Below the pieces are notes generated by a model. That model was given only the letters and a program-made list of their open reading frames with translations. It was not told the origin of the DNA and did no database searches. This document shows, piece after piece, positions 9,491-17,254 of a stretch of 64,000 nucleotides of DNA (the first letter of the stretch is position 1; every line of letters starts with the position of its first letter). Source of the DNA: JAHEKB01 sp049115575 (GTDB lineage Bacteria; Bacteroidota; Bacteroidia; NS11-12g; UBA9320); NCBI GenBank assembly GCA_049115575.1, contig JAGDZU010000001.1, forward strand, positions 1,054,001-1,118,000. Reading direction: 5' to 3'. Both the position numbers and the translations under genes were made by a program.

Positions 9491-9823
9491 TTAGCAACAA
9501 TTTAAAGCGTTGTTTTCTATGTTATCGAATAGGTTAACGAACAGTTCCTTCACTTTAACAAATTCATCTTGATTAAGACAATAGCAAACACTTGTCCCAG
9601 CAATACTCCCTTTAATCAAGCCAGCTTGTTTTAACTCTTTCAGGTGTTGTGAGATGGTGGCTTGAGCCAGACCAATGTCAGAGACCAAATCACCACAAAC
9701 ACAAGAATTAAGCTCCAAAAGCCGCTCTATAATGGCAATACGGGCTGGATGCCCAAGAACTTTTGCCAAATTGGCTAATTCGTTCTGCCTTTTGCTAAAG
9801 ATTTCTGTTTTGGTTATACCCAT
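9491..9823 (-). CDS. arsR: ArsR-family arsenical-responsive repressor
   Basis: Winged-helix repressor that releases DNA when arsenite binds. The metal-binding segment reads ELNSCVCGDL (cysteines 41 and 43 from the chosen start), on the DNA-recognition region as in classical ArsR. The recognition helix region is AQATISQHLKELKQAGL. The tail ends NCC, adding another cysteine pair. The frame is open to an ATG at 9835, but that codon lies inside the -7 promoter box at 9833-9840; the ATG at 9823 (MGITKTEIF) is therefore the better start. First gene of the operon. Confidence 0.92.
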   Translation of the reverse strand: MGITKTEIFSKRQNELANLAKVLGHPARIAIIERLLELNSCVCGDLVSDIGLAQATISQHLKELKQAGLIKGSIAGTSVCYCLNQDEFVKVKELFVNLFDNIENNALNCC

Positions 9824-9832
9824 TTTCGACTT

Positions 9833-9874
9833 CAAATATAGTACTTAATCGCAATATTGCAATTAAACGATTAA
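9833..9874 (-). promoter_or_regulatory. arsR promoter with overlapping ArsR-type operator
   Basis: Reading the minus strand: TTG at 9862-9860, a 19-base spacer, then TATATTTG at 9840-9833, an exact match to the Bacteroidota promoter pattern. The spacer contains the perfect palindrome GCAATATTGC (9851-9860), and a wider inverted repeat TTAATCG / CGATTAA flanks it (9845-9851 and 9868-9874). Repressor bound here would cover the -33 element. The start codon at 9823 is 9 bases after the -7 box, so the transcript would be almost leaderless. Confidence 0.75.
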
Positions 9875-9886
9875 ATATTTCAAAAA

Positions 9887-9914
9887 AATACCCACAAGCT
9901 GCCTTGTGGGTATT
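9887..9914 (-). terminator. Intrinsic terminator after the TonB-dependent receptor gene
   Basis: A perfect 12-bp stem (AATACCCACAAG / CTTGTGGGTATT) with a 4-base loop (9899-9902). On the minus strand it is followed by a run of T residues. It lies 18 bases past the receptor stop codon and separates that unit from the arsenic operon. Confidence 0.9.
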
Positions 9915-9931
9915 ACGTAAAGAGTCTAAGA

Positions 9932-12784
9932 TTAGTCTATTGTATAACTGAATCCCAGTGAAAATGATCTTTGTGGCAAGAATTTGCTGAAAGTTTGATC
10001 TGTACTTCCATATGATTTATAAACCAGGTGTCTTGCACTGTTTAAAATGTTTTTGGCTCCAGCACTAAGCTTCATTTTGCGCTTCTTATCTAGAGGCATG
10101 CTTGCACGGAAATTTAAGCTGTGAAATGGCAATTCGTATACATCAGGATTTCTCGATACGCCAACTATACTAAGTCGAGGACCTTGCACATTGTATGTTA
10201 GACTTAAATCCAATCCTTTTTTTAACCATAGATAGTTTATAAATCCATTTATGATGTATGGTGACTGGCCAACCATATCTCGTTGATTGTTGATGACTTC
10301 TCCGCCACGAGCTGCTATCAATCTTCCCTCATACTCCGATTGAGTCATTTCCACACTGGACTCAACCAAGGTCAGGTTCACTCCAGTTTGTACTCGCTTT
10401 AAGGAATCAGTTAAGAAATGAATATTCTTTCTAATTTCAATTTCTAATCCTAAGACCTGCGCGTTACCTACATTCTGAGGTTGAAAATTATTTGGAGCGC
10501 TAGCACTGTAAGCAACTAGCTCAATTGGGTTCTCAAAGGTCTTATAGAATGCACTAAATGAAATCATCTGACCAGAAGGCATGAAATTCTCCCACTTCAC
10601 ATCATAGTTTACAATATTGGTTTGCTGTAATGAATCATTTCCTAAAAATGTTCTTCCCGAAATTCGATCCACTATTTGTGCATTTGAAAGTTCTTTGAAA
10701 GAAGGTCTAGCCAAAGTGTGACCATACGATGCTCTAAAATTCATATTTGAATTGAGCTTGTATGTCATATTCATGGATGGAAGAATGTTTAACTCATCTA
10801 GCAGTTTTGTTTTGTCATAAATAACCGTTTCTGCCTGATTACTACCAGTATAACGATTCTCGGCCTTTTCCATTCTTGCGCCATAGGTAATTTTTAACTG
10901 CTTACTCAATGGAAGAATATTCATGATGTAGGCACTAAATATATTTTGACTGGCAGCATACGTATTAGCTGGCTCAGGATTTCCACTTACATAAACACCA
11001 CTGTCATTCGCTGAGTTCTCATTTGGAGTCCAGATCATTTCAGTTGCCAATAGTTCATCGGCATTTCCAGTGAAGTTAAACTTATTCTCTTGTTGAATTC
11101 TGAACTGATAATTTAAAATTTCAAAATCTCTCAATTTATAAGTCTCAAGCACACCGAACTTTAGTTTGGCATCTTCATTCCTAAATATAAATGACTTGGT
11201 AACGTCTATCTTGGCGTTGTAATTCTGCTCTATTAGATTTCTATAGGTACGTGTTGCCACAGCTCCTACACCCTCATTAATTTCAAACCTAGGATCTAAA
11301 TCGTCTGTCACTTCAAAAGCAGTTAGACGAATATCTGGTTCATCTATCATTGAAAGTGTTGGTGAAATCCTCCAGTCTAACTCCCATCCATTTCCACCCA
11401 ATTTGTGGTTAGCAGCCAAAAGAATGTTAGAAACTGAGCGTTGAGTATATTCTAAATTGTTCTTTATAATAGTAGATGGGTTTTCTCTATAATCAATTTG
11501 AGTAAGTTGAGCTGATCTAGATTCACCATTTTGTGAATGTAAAAGACTAAGCTGAATAGAAGTATGGTCATTCTTGAATGATGTTCCAATTAAACTGCTC
11601 CACCTTACATTTTCAGAAGCGAGTGGCCCTTTTGCATCTACGTCTAACAACAAATCATTATCATCTTCAGATGCGGGTTTTATATAATATCCAAACTCTG
11701 CATTTTGGTAAAACTCACTTTCCTTTTTGTAGTTCAATGTAAAATGATAGCCCCAACTTGCATGCTCAGAATTCACTTGATCTCCAATAGTATACGAAAA
11801 GCCTAAGTCAGGTGTATTCTTTCGCTGTACTGGAGCCAAAGTGCCTGAAAACTTTGAAGTAAGCTCTGTAAGTTCTGGATTATTACTGGTGGGATCAAAT
11901 TCAGGTCGAGTTAAATCCAAAGTGCTAGATATAGGTAATGCTCTAGTTCCATCATCCATACCTAACCAATCTAAGCCTCCTCCATCGTAAGTGATAAAAG
12001 ATTCCTGTAAATGCATAGCAGGATTATATCCAACAGAGAAAGAAATGGATTGATTCTTTTTAGGAGGAAAAGCTTTAGTATTCATATTGACTAACCCCCC
12101 TGCAAAATCAGCAGGCAAATCAGGAGAAAAACTTTTGTAAACCAGAATATTGTCTAATAAGCTGGCTGGAAAAACATCCATTTGAACGGTATTCTTATCA
12201 GGGTCTAAGCCCGGTATTATCATTCCATTTAATATGGTTTTACTGTATCTGTCTCCTAGGCCTCTAACAAAAACGTGTTTTCCACCTTGAACTGAAACAC
12301 CTGAAACTCGAGCTACAGCTTGACCTGCGGTGCTAGCGCCAGCTCTTTTAAAGCTCTGTGAAGATATGCCGTCTAGCATATTCACTGCCTTCTTCTGCTT
12401 CATATGAATCGCAGTAGCTGTTTTTACAGAACGAGCTGCAGTTACTTTTAATGATCCACTAATGGCATTTTGAGCTTCGGGGCCAAAGCTTAAGTGTAAT
12501 ACTAAAGTGTCATTTGGCTTAACCACCAAATTAGTTGCATTCTGCTTTACACCAATGTATGATACAATAATTGAATGAGTCCCTGCAGGAACTGAAAACA
12601 TAAAATCTCCATTGATACCAGTATAAGCACCTGTTGGAGAAGTAATACATTTAATCATAGCTCCCATTAAGGGTGCTCCAGTTTCTTTGTCTGTAACAAA
12701 TCCCTTAATGACTCCAGTTTGGGCAATTACATGTTGCACACCCAATGATGCAACTAAGCTAAGTACAAATAATATTCTTTTCAT
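9932..12784 (-). CDS. TonB-dependent receptor with carboxypeptidase-regulatory-like N-domain
   Basis: Outer-membrane active transporter of 950 residues. A signal peptide ends near VIAQ, followed by a CarboxypepD_reg-like domain (about residues 24-105, GVIKGFVTDKETGAPL), a plug domain (about 130-240, including VFVRGLGDRYSKTILNG) and a long 22-strand-type barrel ending in an aromatic C-terminal strand (FSLGFSYTID). The plug motif around PADFAGGLVNMNTK is typical of a receptor subgroup that I recall being found next to beta-helix lipoproteins, which is the arrangement here. No SusD partner is present, so this is not a glycan SusCD pair. Substrate unknown. Confidence 0.9.
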   Translation of the reverse strand: MKRILFVLSLVASLGVQHVIAQTGVIKGFVTDKETGAPLMGAMIKCITSPTGAYTGINGDFMFSVPAGTHSIIVSYIGVKQNATNLVVKPNDTLVLHLSFGPEAQNAISGSLKVTAARSVKTATAIHMKQKKAVNMLDGISSQSFKRAGASTAGQAVARVSGVSVQGGKHVFVRGLGDRYSKTILNGMIIPGLDPDKNTVQMDVFPASLLDNILVYKSFSPDLPADFAGGLVNMNTKAFPPKKNQSISFSVGYNPAMHLQESFITYDGGGLDWLGMDDGTRALPISSTLDLTRPEFDPTSNNPELTELTSKFSGTLAPVQRKNTPDLGFSYTIGDQVNSEHASWGYHFTLNYKKESEFYQNAEFGYYIKPASEDDNDLLLDVDAKGPLASENVRWSSLIGTSFKNDHTSIQLSLLHSQNGESRSAQLTQIDYRENPSTIIKNNLEYTQRSVSNILLAANHKLGGNGWELDWRISPTLSMIDEPDIRLTAFEVTDDLDPRFEINEGVGAVATRTYRNLIEQNYNAKIDVTKSFIFRNEDAKLKFGVLETYKLRDFEILNYQFRIQQENKFNFTGNADELLATEMIWTPNENSANDSGVYVSGNPEPANTYAASQNIFSAYIMNILPLSKQLKITYGARMEKAENRYTGSNQAETVIYDKTKLLDELNILPSMNMTYKLNSNMNFRASYGHTLARPSFKELSNAQIVDRISGRTFLGNDSLQQTNIVNYDVKWENFMPSGQMISFSAFYKTFENPIELVAYSASAPNNFQPQNVGNAQVLGLEIEIRKNIHFLTDSLKRVQTGVNLTLVESSVEMTQSEYEGRLIAARGGEVINNQRDMVGQSPYIINGFINYLWLKKGLDLSLTYNVQGPRLSIVGVSRNPDVYELPFHSLNFRASMPLDKKRKMKLSAGAKNILNSARHLVYKSYGSTDQTFSKFLPQRSFSLGFSYTID

Positions 12785-12799
12785 TTTCTCTTTACGTTT

Positions 12800-12830
12800 A
12801 AAAGTCTCCCGCTGGAAACGGGAGACTTTT
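12800..12830 (-). terminator. Strong intergenic hairpin between beta-helix lipoprotein and receptor genes
   Basis: A perfect 12-bp stem AAAAGTCTCCCG / CGGGAGACTTTT with a 7-base loop, between the stop at 12841 and the receptor ATG at 12784. The U-tract on the minus strand is only four bases and is then interrupted. It may act as a partial terminator or an mRNA-processing stem that sets unequal expression of the two genes, rather than a full stop. Confidence 0.7.
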
Positions 12831-12840
12831 CATTAGTACT

Positions 12841-14130
12841 TTATAACATTCCTTTCAGATCTGCCCAGGTCCAGCCTGTGAATTCTGAATTATCTGCTCC
12901 TTTAGTAGCAGTTGCTACTAGGCTATTGCCAGACATGGCATTGTCAACAGCTGTTTGTGCTGCTGCATCCAATTCAGAAGAACAACCAGAAACTTGTGTA
13001 TAGGCATTAGCCACATCATTCATTGCTCCAGGGCCGTTTAAGATTTCATTTCCAGTGATGTTCAATTTTGGTGAGCCATCCGTCATATTGGTATATGCAT
13101 CGGTTTTAACCGCACAGGAATTTCCTTCATCAAAATTGGCTCTTATTTTTATCCAAGTGGTATAGCCAGTGAAAACACAATTTGAAATAGTTCCCTGAGC
13201 TTTTGACTTTATATCAGCTGAAGAACCCGCACCATCTGTGCTTTTAATTGTCCCATTAGTCAATGTGAAAAGTCCTGTAGTATGAGTACTCCCTTCTGGA
13301 CCATCTATCTCGAGACCTTCATCTGTATCACCTCCGTGTATTACCACAAAGTTGTCGATTGTACCGCTATAGTTCATGTCCAAATCAATAGCATCATCTC
13401 CTTGGTATGCAACAAGTGCATTATCAATATTTACAGTTCCACCAAAGCACTCAATTCCGTCGTCTAGGTTCGCTACCACTTCTATATGGTCAATAGTTGT
13501 TCCTGATCCAACTCCTCCAAGTGTTAAACCGTTAATTTCATTACCCTCTCCTATGAGAGCACCACCATGTCTAATAGATACATAGGTGAGCGTTCCTGAA
13601 TTGTCAGCGGGATCTGAACCTCCATATTGACCAAATGCATCATCAGCCGGAATCCCTTCAATTTGGGCAGCATTATCTCCATCTTCCGCAGAAATTGGAG
13701 CTTTACCAAGTATGATTAGACCTCCCCATTTTTCACGATCGGTTTCAGTTAGATTTGATCCAGCTTTTTGTCCAATTTCAATATTGTCTAGTATTGACGT
13801 GAATATAATAGGAGCACCAGCTGTTCCGTTTGCCATTAATTTACCTCCCTTTGCTACAATTAAAGCAGTAGCAAGCGAACCGGTTCCTGTTCTCCCTTTG
13901 ATAATAGTACCTGCATTAATAGTTAAAGTCGCTCCATCCTCAACAACTACTTTACCTGCTAATTCATAAATTTTGTCTGCAGTCCAAGTGACGTCCTGAG
14001 TAATAGCTCCAGAAATAACTTCATTTGTAGTAGTTGGTTCTGGGTCATTTTTTACATCTTCTTTACATCCCGTAAAGCCAATTAGTAAGCCTAAAGCGAT
14101 TACTAATGGAAGTTTTAAGATTTTTTTCAT
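12841..14130 (-). CDS. Lipoprotein with parallel beta-helix repeats, partner of the TonB receptor
   Basis: From the chosen ATG (MKKILKLPLVIALG) there is a lipoprotein signal with lipobox GFTGC. The mature part, rich in Gly, Asp, Thr and Asn, resembles a right-handed beta-helix: repeated short strands such as LTINAGTIIKG, LTYVSIRHGG, IDHIEVVANLDDGIE and FVVIHGGDTDEGLEIDG. An acidic, calcium-like loop composition is obvious (many DDGIE / GDDAID turns). The frame continues 39 codons upstream to 14247, but those residues lack a signal sequence. Similar proteins are sometimes mislabelled multidrug transporter. It is probably surface exposed and works with the downstream receptor; ligand unknown. 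Confidence 0.8.
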   Translation of the reverse strand: MKKILKLPLVIALGLLIGFTGCKEDVKNDPEPTTTNEVISGAITQDVTWTADKIYELAGKVVVEDGATLTINAGTIIKGRTGTGSLATALIVAKGGKLMANGTAGAPIIFTSILDNIEIGQKAGSNLTETDREKWGGLIILGKAPISAEDGDNAAQIEGIPADDAFGQYGGSDPADNSGTLTYVSIRHGGALIGEGNEINGLTLGGVGSGTTIDHIEVVANLDDGIECFGGTVNIDNALVAYQGDDAIDLDMNYSGTIDNFVVIHGGDTDEGLEIDGPEGSTHTTGLFTLTNGTIKSTDGAGSSADIKSKAQGTISNCVFTGYTTWIKIRANFDEGNSCAVKTDAYTNMTDGSPKLNITGNEILNGPGAMNDVANAYTQVSGCSSELDAAAQTAVDNAMSGNSLVATATKGADNSEFTGWTWADLKGML

Positions 14131-14291
14131 TTTGATATTAAGTATCGATTTCTGTGAACAAAGGTTCCCTGCCAATCTGAACTTAATGTTATCTGGCTTT
14201 GATGATTCGGTTAAAGCTACCAACCTTATTAAATCAGTGCTTAACACAGAATTAACAAGCCCTCGAGAAGTGAGTCTTAACTAGCTAATTA

Positions 14292-15125
14292 TCAAGACAA
14301 ATCAGCATAAGCTTGCCACAACAAACAAGCTTGTTTTGCCTCCTTGACATCATGAACACGGAGAATGTTAGCTCCATTGTGTAAACAAAGTGCGTGTAGA
14401 AATGTAGTTCCATTCAATGCTTCAATAGCCTTGGTATCCAAAATTTTGTTAATCATGGACTTCCTGGAAATACCAACTAAAAGGGGGATATCCAATTCCT
14501 TGAATTTTTCCAATTCGTTCAACAATGTATAATTGTGTGCTAAGCTTTTACCAAAACCAAAACCTGGATCGGCAATGAGCTGAACAACTCCCATATTCAT
14601 GCACTCCTTCTTTTTATCCAATAGAAATTGAAAGACTTCTTCTACTACGTTATCGTAGTGTGGCGATGTTTGCATGTCTTGTATGCTTCCTTGTTTATGC
14701 ATAAAAATGTATGGAACATCCAATTCTGCTATTGTTGCGAGCATATTACTATCATCCTCACCTCCCGATATATCATTCACTAAAGATGCTCCATGGTTCA
14801 CAGCTTCTCTAGCAACTTCTGAACGAAATGTGTCTATGGATATAATGGCATCTACATTGGCGCTGATAGTTTGGATAACTGGAATTACCCTGTCTAACTC
14901 TTCTTGAAGGCTTACTTGGGGTGCACCTGGTCTGCTACTATAACCACCTATATCTAAGAAATCGGCACCATCATTAAGCATGGATTCCGCTTTTGTAATT
15001 GCATTATCCATGTTTTTGGTTCTGCTTGCTTTATAAAAGGAATCTGGAGTGGCATTGATAATCCCCATGACTTTGGCTTGATTAAAATGAACAATTGTGT
15101 CTTTTATGTTAATGCTTAATGCCAT
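14292..15125 (-). CDS. folP: Dihydropteroate synthase
   Basis: Condenses p-aminobenzoate with dihydropterin pyrophosphate in folate synthesis. The 277-residue TIM barrel shows both family signatures: GIINATPDSFYKASRT near residue 21 and DIGGYSSRPGA near residue 58. Also visible are SIDTFRSEVA, VNDISGG, ADPGFGFGKS, and the substrate-binding Lys and Arg of VGISRKSMI and LRVHDV. It is transcribed away from the DUF1599 operon, sharing a short 45-base divergent promoter region. Confidence 0.97.
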   Translation of the reverse strand: MALSINIKDTIVHFNQAKVMGIINATPDSFYKASRTKNMDNAITKAESMLNDGADFLDIGGYSSRPGAPQVSLQEELDRVIPVIQTISANVDAIISIDTFRSEVAREAVNHGASLVNDISGGEDDSNMLATIAELDVPYIFMHKQGSIQDMQTSPHYDNVVEEVFQFLLDKKKECMNMGVVQLIADPGFGFGKSLAHNYTLLNELEKFKELDIPLLVGISRKSMINKILDTKAIEALNGTTFLHALCLHNGANILRVHDVKEAKQACLLWQAYADLS

Positions 15126-15153
15126 TAGAGGTTTTAGAATTAAATTGCTAAGA

Positions 15154-15161
15154 TAATTTTG
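15154..15161 (+). promoter_or_regulatory. TAnnTTTG promoter box before the DUF1599 operon
   Basis: TAATTTTG matches the -7 consensus and lies 9 bases before the ATG at 15171, again implying a very short leader. It sits inside the 45-base gap to divergent folP, so the two promoters must nearly abut. Confidence 0.4.
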
Positions 15162-15170
15162 CGCAAATTA

Positions 15171-15728
15171 ATGACTTTGCAATCAGACACTCCTGCACTT
15201 TATGATCAAGCGATCGCTTTGTGCCGTGATATATTTGAAAAGAAAACATTTGATTATGGAACAGCTTGGCGTATCCTTAGGCCACAATCCATTACAGATC
15301 AGATATTTATAAAAGCTCAACGCATCCGAAGCATTGAAACTAAAAATGCCAATAAAGTAGGTGAAAGCGTGGAGTCTGAATTTATTGGAATAGCGAACTA
15401 CTGCATAATAGCGCTAATACAATTGGATTTGAATGGAGATGAAGAATACGAATTACCTGCAGAGCAGGTGATGGAACTATTTGAATCTAAAGTTACGGCT
15501 TGTAAAGATCTCATGGCCAATAAGAATCACGATTATGGGGAGGCTTGGCGAGAAATGAGAATCAGTACATTTACAGACCTGATACTTATGAAAATTCTCC
15601 GTATTAAGCAGATTGAAGACAAAGCCGGTAATACCCTTATTTCTGAAGGTATCGATGCTAACTTCAGCGATATGTTGAACTATGCTATTTTTGCGTTGAT
15701 TCGTTTAAACGATTTCTTTAAAACATGA
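15171..15728 (+). CDS. DUF1599 (nucleotide modification associated domain) protein
   Basis: A 185-residue protein made of two similar halves. Each half carries an aspartate-tyrosine-glycine / alanine-tryptophan-arginine motif: FDYGTAWRILRPQSITD in the first and HDYGEAWREMRISTFTD in the second, each followed by a helix with xKxxRIxxIE. The duplication looks ancient. The family is found beside folP and DoxX genes in Bacteroidota; biochemical function is not established. The track-style start at 15159 lies inside the promoter box, so the ATG at 15171 (MTLQSDTPAL) is preferred. The stop overlaps the next start (ATGA). Confidence 0.85.
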   Translation: MTLQSDTPALYDQAIALCRDIFEKKTFDYGTAWRILRPQSITDQIFIKAQRIRSIETKNANKVGESVESEFIGIANYCIIALIQLDLNGDEEYELPAEQVMELFESKVTACKDLMANKNHDYGEAWREMRISTFTDLILMKILRIKQIEDKAGNTLISEGIDANFSDMLNYAIFALIRLNDFFKT

Positions 15729-17254
15729 AGTTCATAGTTAATTTACTACGCATATTCGTAGGGTTGGTCTTTATCTTCTCAGGCTTGATCAAGTCCAATG
15801 ACCCTACTGGGTTTAGTTATAAACTTGATGAATACTTTAGCGTATTTGCCGATGACTTATCTACTGACCAAGACAGCGTTTTTATTAAACTTAAATCTGT
15901 TGATGGAGAACTTCACTATAAACAAGTCATAGTTCCAGAAATTACTAATATGCAATGGTCTACTCAGACCAATCAATGGTTGCAATTAGATCTTGGCGAT
16001 GGCATCTCAACCTTATTAGGACCAACTCAAGTCAAATTGGGCAGTCAAATTGTACAAGAATTTGATCTGAGCGCGATGCCAGGCGACTCAGTGGTACATC
16101 AATTGAGCGTAGACATACTTATAAACGATGACCTCATTGCCCAAGAAAGCTTTGATTATATAGCCAATAACAATAATGCTCACACCATTCAAATTGACAC
16201 AAGCCCTTATATAAAGTCAAACTCTTGGCTAGTTGGGTTCTTAAACGGATTGAGGGAATTTGCACTTGCATTGGCCATTTTCATCTGCGTTTTTGAGATT
16301 ATACTTGGTGTTGCACTGCTCATTGGTTGGGCTCCAAAATTCACACTTTGGATGCTTTTATCAATGCTCTTGTTTTTTGCTTTCCTCACCTTTTATTCCG
16401 CCCAGTACGACAAAGTCACAGACTGTGGTTGCTTTGGAGACGCCATAAAACTTACCCCATGGCAAAGTTTCAATAAAGACATGATACTGTTAGTCGCAGT
16501 TATCATTATATATATAGGTCGACAATATTTGAAACCCATATTTAGCAATCCGTTTAGCGTTCGTTTACTTACCGTCTTTACATTAATTGCAACTGGGTTC
16601 TCTCTGTATTGTTGGCATTATTTACCCGTGAAGAATTTCCTGAAATTCAAAGAAGGGGCAGATATCAAGAAACAAATGGATGTGCCAGAAGGAGGTAGAG
16701 AAACCGACTATGTAATAAGAGAGTATATCTATGACAATAATGGTGAACAAGTAATAGTCACATGGGATTCTGACGATAACAGCTTTACACCCGCCATAAA
16801 CAACGAATGGAAATTTGTAGAAGTTGGGAACGAAACCATTTTAGAGAAAAGAGATGAACCGCCAATTCATGATTTCAAAATCATGGATGAAACTCAATCA
16901 GCTGATTATGTAGATGATTTCTTTAATGCAGATAGATGGAAAATCATGATTGTTATGAACGATCTAGATGAATCTAATGTGCTAGCTATTCCAAGACTCA
17001 AGGAACTAATTGCAGCATGGAGAGAGGCGGGTTACGCAGTCTATCCATTAACGGCAAGTGATCAAAGCAAAGTGGAAGCCTTTAGGCATGAACACCAATT
17101 AGATATTCCTTTTTATTATGGAGACAAGACTAATCTTAAATCTATAGTGAGAAGTAATCCTGGCTTGGTAATGGTAGACAGCACTGTTGTGGTAAAAACA
17201 TGGCCTTCTACTAGATTACCCAAGGCTAAAAAATTGATGAAACTTACTGAATGA
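15725..17254 (+). CDS. DoxX / BT_3928-family membrane protein with thioredoxin-like C-domain
   Basis: A 509-residue membrane protein. The first membrane helix (LLRIFVGLVFIFSGLIKS) has the DoxX/MauE signature. It is followed by a roughly 140-residue extracytoplasmic insert, three more helices and the CGCFGD motif (DKVTDCGCFGDAI) typical of the MauE/BT_3928 group. After a fifth helix the C-terminal 120 residues (RWKIMIVMNDLDESN onward) look like a thioredoxin-fold domain without an evident CXXC. Relation to redox or quinone chemistry is inferred from the DoxX/MauE family. It overlaps both neighbours by four bases. Confidence 0.8.
   Translation: MKFIVNLLRIFVGLVFIFSGLIKSNDPTGFSYKLDEYFSVFADDLSTDQDSVFIKLKSVDGELHYKQVIVPEITNMQWSTQTNQWLQLDLGDGISTLLGPTQVKLGSQIVQEFDLSAMPGDSVVHQLSVDILINDDLIAQESFDYIANNNNAHTIQIDTSPYIKSNSWLVGFLNGLREFALALAIFICVFEIILGVALLIGWAPKFTLWMLLSMLLFFAFLTFYSAQYDKVTDCGCFGDAIKLTPWQSFNKDMILLVAVIIIYIGRQYLKPIFSNPFSVRLLTVFTLIATGFSLYCWHYLPVKNFLKFKEGADIKKQMDVPEGGRETDYVIREYIYDNNGEQVIVTWDSDDNSFTPAINNEWKFVEVGNETILEKRDEPPIHDFKIMDETQSADYVDDFFNADRWKIMIVMNDLDESNVLAIPRLKELIAAWREAGYAVYPLTASDQSKVEAFRHEHQLDIPFYYGDKTNLKSIVRSNPGLVMVDSTVVVKTWPSTRLPKAKKLMKLTE

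Noticed and set aside
12800..12830. Complete transcription stop between lipoprotein and receptor genes
   Set aside because: The U-tract is short and interrupted, and the receptor ATG follows 16 bases later with no promoter box seen; partial termination or processing is more likely.
13282..13969. Plus-strand frames inside the beta-helix gene
   Set aside because: They are antisense shadows of a repetitive Gly/Asp/Thr-rich gene, with no start context, no domain and no separate conservation signal.
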